A stretch of 14,399 nt of DNA, taken from the NCBI GenBank assembly GCA_009918225.1, contig RGEP01000024.1:1-14399 (forward strand), in the 5' to 3' direction. This DNA is from Betaproteobacteria bacterium. Lineage in GTDB: Bacteria; Pseudomonadota; Gammaproteobacteria; Burkholderiales; Burkholderiaceae_C. This document shows, piece after piece, positions 14,002-14,399 of the stretch. Under the pieces are notes generated by a model. It saw nothing but the letters and a program-made list of their open reading frames with translations. It ran no database searches and was not told the origin of the DNA. A program made the position numbers and the translations under genes. Numbering within the stretch: position 1 is the stretch's first letter; the number at the start of each line of letters is the position of its first letter.

Positions 14002-14017
14002 TGGCATGGTCCCTGCT
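14002..14017 (+). promoter_or_regulatory. Sigma-54 promoter of glnA
   Basis: TGGCATG-GTCC-CTGCT compares with the sigma-54 consensus TGGCACG-N4-TTGCW. The invariant GG (14003-14004) and GC (14015-14016) are separated by exactly ten bases. Transcription should start near 14028, leaving a leader of about 82 bases before glnA. Two NtrC-like sites upstream complete a nitrogen-controlled promoter. Confidence 0.75.
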
Positions 14018-14109
14018 AAAGTTCCCCCGTGCGCGAATTGATGGCGCTCAACCGGCCCCAAGACGGTGCCGGCCTCACTTGAACCCGAAAGCCCCCAGGA
14101 GAAAACCCC

Positions 14110-14399
14110 ATGTCCAAGAGCGTCGCCGACGTGATGAAGATGGTGAAGGACAACGACGTCAAGTTCGTTGACTTCCGATTCACCGATACCCGCGGCAAAG
14201 AGCAACACGTGTCGGTGCCGGTGTCCCACTTTGACGAGGACAAGTTCACCTCGGGTCACGCCTTCGACGGCTCATCCATCGCCGGTTGGAAGGGCATTGA
14301 AGCCTCGGACATGCTGCTCATGCCCGATGCCAACACGGCCAACATCGACCCGTTCTTTGAAGAGCCGACCCTGATCCTGACCTGCGACGTGATCGAGCC
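14110..14399 (+). CDS. glnA: Glutamine synthetase type I (5' part; runs off the window)
   Basis: Glutamine synthetase makes glutamine from glutamate, ammonia and ATP. The window holds the first 96 complete codons, from ATG 14110 with AGGAG at 14097-14101 and an eight-base spacer. The product begins MSKSVADVMKMVKDNDVKFV and continues VDFRFTDTRGKEQHVSVPV and HAFDGSSIAGWKGIEASDM, the conserved N-terminal beta-grasp domain of bacterial GSI that forms part of the neighbouring subunit's active site. The catalytic C-terminal domain and the adenylylated tyrosine lie beyond the window. The upstream region carries a sigma-54 promoter and two NtrC-like sites, so expression should rise under nitrogen limitation. 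Confidence 0.96.
   Translation, partial: MSKSVADVMKMVKDNDVKFVDFRFTDTRGKEQHVSVPVSHFDEDKFTSGHAFDGSSIAGWKGIEASDMLLMPDANTANIDPFFEEPTLILTCDVIE

Noticed and set aside
1..14399. CRISPR array, tRNA, rRNA, insertion sequence or defence island
   Set aside because: No regularly spaced repeats, cloverleaf-like segments, transposase or nuclease domains were seen in reading both strands; a covariance-model and IS search would be needed to exclude small elements fully.

Overview
The window is GC-rich and densely coded, and is best explained as a chromosomal segment of a betaproteobacterium of the order Burkholderiales. The evidence is protein-level: adjacent boxB and boxA genes for aerobic benzoyl-CoA epoxidation, a PaaH-type 3-hydroxyacyl-CoA dehydrogenase, an IclR regulator of PcaR/PobR type, and a glnA gene with a sigma-54/NtrC-type control region. 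I saw no rRNA, tRNA, CRISPR array, transposase or attachment site. No stretch over 300 bases lacks a gene.

Layout. (1) 1-2188: the 3' half of boxB, a spacer with two stem-loops, boxA, then a strong intrinsic terminator. (2) 2206-3469: a 3-hydroxyacyl-CoA dehydrogenase gene broken by an internal deletion of roughly 80 codons that also shifts the frame. (3) 3544-6510: a small minus-strand membrane protein gene diverging from a compact plus-strand trio (FemAB-like acyltransferase, FAD-dependent oxidoreductase of the L-2-hydroxyglutarate oxidase type, outer-membrane beta-barrel), each overlapping the next by a few bases. (4) 6494-8745: a minus-strand IclR regulator followed by a cytochrome P450 whose 3' end overlaps the convergent barrel gene. 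(5) 8842-13903: a tight plus-strand run of AIM24/TIGR00266 protein, a YVTN beta-propeller fused in frame to a headless polysaccharide deacetylase, a sterol desaturase/fatty acid hydroxylase, an EI24 membrane protein and a molybdopterin-binding-fold protein. (6) 13860-14399: two NtrC-like sites, a sigma-54 promoter and the start of glnA.

Function. BoxA passes electrons from NADPH to the diiron epoxidase BoxB. Later steps yield 3-hydroxyadipyl-CoA, the substrate class of the neighbouring, here broken, dehydrogenase. The other genes are mostly membrane, envelope or redox functions whose specific substrates cannot be read from the sequence.

The most notable features are two deletion scars in one 14 kb window (one frameshifting, one fusing two genes), which may be real genome decay or assembly artefacts, and the well-formed nitrogen-control region of glnA, whose upstream activator site lies inside the preceding coding sequence. 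I found no convincing new defence or mobile system.
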